In this document: positions 5,547-8,023 of the stretch, piece after piece
How the letters are laid out: each line of letters starts with the position of its first letter
Numbering within the stretch: the first letter of the stretch is position 1
Source: Dehalococcoidia bacterium
GTDB taxonomy: Bacteria > Chloroflexota > Dehalococcoidia > UBA2985
Length of the DNA: 8,023 nt
Assembly: GCA_030740415.1 (NCBI GenBank)
Contig: JASLXI010000031.1
Coordinates: 1 to 8,023, forward strand
Reading direction: 5' to 3'
Made by a program: the position numbers and the translations under genes
Notes under the pieces: generated by a model
What the model was told of the DNA's origin: nothing
Database searches by the model: none
What the model saw: the letters and a program-made list of their open reading frames with translations, nothing else

Positions 5547-7100
5547 ATGAAGAGCGATTTTCTCATAGCGGTAACCCAGTTGGCGGCTGAGCGCCACCTC
5601 CCCAGGGAGGCGGTTATCTCAGCTATTGAGGCGGCCCTCGCCTCGGCCTACAAGAAGGACAGCGTCCTTGCAGGTCAGGAGATATCCGTGTCGCTAAATC
5701 CCGCCAACGGCGAACTCAAGCTCTTTACCCACAAGACCACCGTGCAGGAAGTGGCGGACCCACAGCTCGAGATCAGCCTGACGGAGGCAAAGAGGCTCCG
5801 GAAGAACGTGGAACTGGGAGAGGTCGTCGCGGTTGAAAGCGACATGCAGACTACCGGGCGCATAGCCGCACAGACCGCCAAACAGGTGGTATTGCAGCGA
5901 CTGAGAGAAGCCGAGCGTGAACTGGTGTTCGAAGAGTACGTCGAAAAAGAAGGCGATATAGTCACGGGCACCGTCCAGCGAATCGACGCCAGGCAGGTAA
6001 CCCTTGACCTCGGACGTACCGAGGCAATACTGCCCGTGTCCGAACAAGTGCCCACAGAGAGATACCGTCCCGGGCAGAAAGTAAGGGTCCACGTTGCAGA
6101 GGTACGCCGCAGCATTCGTGGCCCGGAGATCATCGTCTCCCGCGCCAGCAAAGACCTCTTGCGCCGCCTTTTCGAAATGGAGGTGCCGGAGATCTTCAAC
6201 GGAATCGTCGAGATAAAGGCCGTTGCCAGGGAAGCCGGTTCCCGCAGCAAAGTCGCCGTTTACTCCCGTCAGGAGGGGGTGGATCCAGTCGGTTCCTGCG
6301 TCGGTTTGAGGGGCATCCGAATACAGAACATCGTCAATGAGCTTCAGGGAGAGAAGATAGATGTGATCCAGTGGCATGCCGATCCTGAGGTATTCCTCGC
6401 CAACGCCCTCAGCCCTTGCCCGGTCACCCGCGTGGAACTGGACCCGGAGGACAACGGGGCTACAGTGGTGGTGCCGGATCGCCAGCTATCCCTAGCCATT
6501 GGCAGAGAAGGCCAGAACGCCAGGCTATGTGCTAGGCTTTCGGGGCACATGGTCAACATCAAGAGCGCTACCGAAGCCGAAGAAGCGAGGCTTCTGAAAG
6601 CTAGTGAAACGGTGCATCAACAAGTAGATGGCGCGGACATGCCCGAGCCATATGCCAAGGAAAAGACCCTATCTGTAGAGGCACCCCAGGCATCAGAAGC
6701 GGACGTGGGTGCCGAACCCGCGCTGGGGCCAGAAAAGGTGCCCTCCATAGAGGAACAGTTGGCTGAAGCTACCGCAGAGAAAGTAGTAGTAGCAGCAGAC
6801 ATCACCGAGATACCAGATACCGTGTGGACTGTACCCAAGGTGGCCCAACGGTCTAAGAGAGTCAGATTCGCCGAAGATATCATGGCGCCCAGGGCGGAAC
6901 CTTCACCTGAAACTACCCCTAGGAGAAGGGGAAAACAACCTAGAGGGGCCAGATCGGCATCAGAAGAACCAGGGCCCAGGTCTACCAAACGGTCTCGTCG
7001 CGATCAATATCCCATAGACGACGAAACAGACCCTGATGAAGAGTCCGCCATAGACCAGTTCATGGACCTAGACGAAGATTCAGAGGACCTGGCACCCTAA
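5547..7100 (+). CDS. nusA: Transcription termination/antitermination factor NusA
   Basis: 517 residues. NusA binds RNA polymerase and nascent RNA and modulates pausing, hairpin termination and antitermination. Start at ATG 5547, ten bases after GGGAG (5532-5536); the open frame extends upstream to 5334, but that part overlaps the promoter and leader terminator. Polymerase-binding N-terminal domain about 1-130 (MKSDFLIAVTQLAAERHLP, SAIEAALASAYKK), S1 domain about 135-200 (GDIVTGTVQRID), KH1 with PVGSCVGLRGIRIQ (247-260) and KH2 with LAIGREGQNARLCARLSG (316-333). After residue 350 comes a 167-residue low-complexity tail: Pro/Glu/Ala-rich, then Arg/Lys-rich (458-486), then strongly acidic (491-514). 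This tail has no recognisable E. coli-type acidic repeat domains but may play a similar part. First gene of nusA-rnpM-infB; rimP, usually upstream, is missing here. Confidence 0.97.
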   Translation: MKSDFLIAVTQLAAERHLPREAVISAIEAALASAYKKDSVLAGQEISVSLNPANGELKLFTHKTTVQEVADPQLEISLTEAKRLRKNVELGEVVAVESDMQTTGRIAAQTAKQVVLQRLREAERELVFEEYVEKEGDIVTGTVQRIDARQVTLDLGRTEAILPVSEQVPTERYRPGQKVRVHVAEVRRSIRGPEIIVSRASKDLLRRLFEMEVPEIFNGIVEIKAVAREAGSRSKVAVYSRQEGVDPVGSCVGLRGIRIQNIVNELQGEKIDVIQWHADPEVFLANALSPCPVTRVELDPEDNGATVVVPDRQLSLAIGREGQNARLCARLSGHMVNIKSATEAEEARLLKASETVHQQVDGADMPEPYAKEKTLSVEAPQASEADVGAEPALGPEKVPSIEEQLAEATAEKVVVAADITEIPDTVWTVPKVAQRSKRVRFAEDIMAPRAEPSPETTPRRRGKQPRGARSASEEPGPRSTKRSRRDQYPIDDETDPDEESAIDQFMDLDEDSEDLAP

Positions 7101-7114
7101 GGAGGAGAGACATC

Positions 7115-7402
7115 TTGAGTCGGGGTCACATCCCCCTCAGAACTTGCGTCGTGTGCAATGCCAAGGCCGACAAACGAGACCTGATACGTCTCGTACGTAC
7201 GCAGTCTGGAAGAGTAGAGATAGATACGACCAACAGAATATCTGGGAGAGGCGCCTATCTATGCGATCGCCAACTATGCTGGGACGACGCTCTGAAGAAG
7301 AACCGCTTGGACCACAAACTCAAGGGCAGGTTGTCTACTGAAGACAGGCAGGTTCTCAAGGAGTTTGCAGAGCAGATGGAGCAGCCATCCGTGGGTAACT
7401 AA
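7115..7402 (+). CDS. rnpM: RNA-binding protein YlxR (DUF448), RNase P modulator RnpM
   Basis: 95 residues. The family is a small RNA-binding protein found between nusA and infB; the Bacillus subtilis member was shown to bind RNase P RNA and was named RnpM. Start is TTG 7115, seven bases after a strong GGAGGAG (7101-7107), only 14 bases after the nusA stop, so translation is likely coupled. Signature residues: RTCVVC (9-14), the segment KRDLIRLVR (20-28), and GRGAYLC (44-50) with a further Cys55, followed by ALKKNRLDHKLKG. Length and motif order are normal for the family. Second gene of the operon. No L7Ae-type ribosomal protein gene, which some bacteria have next, is present before infB. Confidence 0.95.
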   Translation: MSRGHIPLRTCVVCNAKADKRDLIRLVRTQSGRVEIDTTNRISGRGAYLCDRQLCWDDALKKNRLDHKLKGRLSTEDRQVLKEFAEQMEQPSVGN

Positions 7403-7471
7403 GAGGCCATGTTACACGGCACCATCTTCAAATGACATTGGGCCTGTGCCCTAGGAGCAGAACAACACATC

Positions 7472-8023
7472 ATGCAGAGATACCGCGGAAGAAGAAGAAA
7501 AGGTAGGCGACCTCCCCGAACGTCCGAGTTCGGGAATGGTGGCTACCCGCAAGGTACAGATGCAGAACCAGTGTCCAGAGAACTGGAACTGCCAAAGACC
7601 CTGACGGTCAAGCAGCTAGCAGACCAGATGCGTAGTGACCCCATTGACATCATCAAAGAGTTGATACGCAACGAGGTCATGGCCAATATCAACCAGATCA
7701 TAGACTTTGAGACCGCCACCACGATTGCCACGGAGCTTGGCTTCACTACCTCGGAACTGCCTGAATCTGAGGAAGAGCCGGCGGCCTACTCCCAGCTAAA
7801 CCAGGAAGACGACCCTGGTAAGCTCATTGGGCGACCTCCAGTGGTCACCATCCTAGGCCATGTCGACCACGGTAAGACCACCCTTTTGGACGTCATAAGA
7901 GAGAGCAACGTCACCGAAGGAGAGGTGGGGGGCATAACCCAGCACATCGGGGCGTACCAGGTGGAGTACAAGGGACAGAAGATAACCTTCCTGGACACAC
8001 CCGGCCACGAGGCCTTCACAGCC
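7472..8023 (+). CDS. infB: Translation initiation factor IF-2 (N-terminal part, cut by window)
   Basis: 184 residues seen, open at the right edge. IF-2 is the GTPase that brings initiator tRNA to the ribosome. Start at ATG 7472: a TGA at 7433-7435 closes the frame upstream and there is no other start between. AGGAG (7453-7457) is 14 bases away, longer than usual. Order: an Arg-rich N-terminus ([14 protein letters not shown], 3-16), an IF2N domain about 40-95 ([19 protein letters not shown]), then the GTPase with G1 GHVDHGKTT (129-137), G2 [10 protein letters not shown] (153-162) and G3 DTPGHEAF (175-182). The pre-GTPase region is only about 120 residues, far shorter than the several hundred in enterobacteria, so this is a short-form IF-2. 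Third gene of the operon, 69 bases after rnpM. Confidence 0.97.
   Translation, partial: MQRYRGRRRKGRRPPRTSEFGNGGYPQGTDAEPVSRELELPKTLTVKQLADQMRSDPIDIIKELIRNEVMANINQIIDFETATTIATELGFTTSELPESEEEPAAYSQLNQEDDPGKLIGRPPVVTILGHVDHGKTTLLDVIRESNVTEGEVGGITQHIGAYQVEYKGQKITFLDTPGHEAFTA

Noticed and set aside
7403..7471. Possible leader peptide (ATG 7410 region) between rnpM and infB
   Set aside because: Eight codons, no ribosome site and no regulatory structure beyond a four-pair GGGC/GCCC hairpin; chance is sufficient.
1..8023. CRISPR array, tRNA, rRNA or insertion sequence
   Set aside because: No spaced direct repeats, no tRNA cloverleaf with acceptor stem and no transposase-like frame or terminal inverted repeats were seen on either strand.

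Overview
The window is bacterial. It has compact genes on both strands, Shine-Dalgarno sites, sigma70-type -35/-10 promoters and TTG as an alternative start (two genes). The nusA - rnpM/ylxR - infB order is a conserved bacterial translation/transcription cluster. The short IF-2 N-terminus, the fused AroK-AroB and the overall style would fit a Chloroflexota (Dehalococcoidia/SAR202-like) genome, but that placement is an inference and no marker here proves it.

Layout. 1-765 (-): 5' part of a zinc-binding medium-chain dehydrogenase, running off the left edge. 839-918: two strong promoters back to back, one for the dehydrogenase and one for a small conserved-looking protein of unknown function (1024-1353, +). 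1449-1805 (+): the most notable locus, a promoter, Shine-Dalgarno site and 89-residue SelW-like (Rdx family) protein whose redox motif is Cys-Thr-Asp-UGA. The in-frame UGA falls exactly where the family has Cys or selenocysteine, so this is very probably a selenoprotein that ordinary gene calling would miss. A 23-bp perfect inverted repeat follows it. 2066-2708 (+): a decayed locus with a SeqA-N-terminus-like domain and a second conserved domain, interrupted by two in-frame TAG codons and one frameshift in a T run. 2813-5292 (-): a two-gene unit, aroKB (shikimate kinase fused to 3-dehydroquinate synthase) followed by a polytopic membrane protein with an internal repeat. 5413-8023 (+): nusA with its own promoter and an intrinsic terminator in its leader, then rnpM/ylxR and the start of infB, cut by the right edge.

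How it works together. The right part encodes transcription elongation/termination (NusA), an RNA-binding RNase P modulator (RnpM/YlxR) and translation initiation (IF-2). rimP, the usual first gene of this operon, is not upstream; divergent aroKB is there instead. The promoter-terminator-nusA order suggests that NusA limits its own synthesis by promoting termination in its leader. aroKB supplies two steps of the chorismate pathway. The left part is a set of independent single genes, including the selenoprotein, which would need selA/selB/selC/selD elsewhere in the genome.
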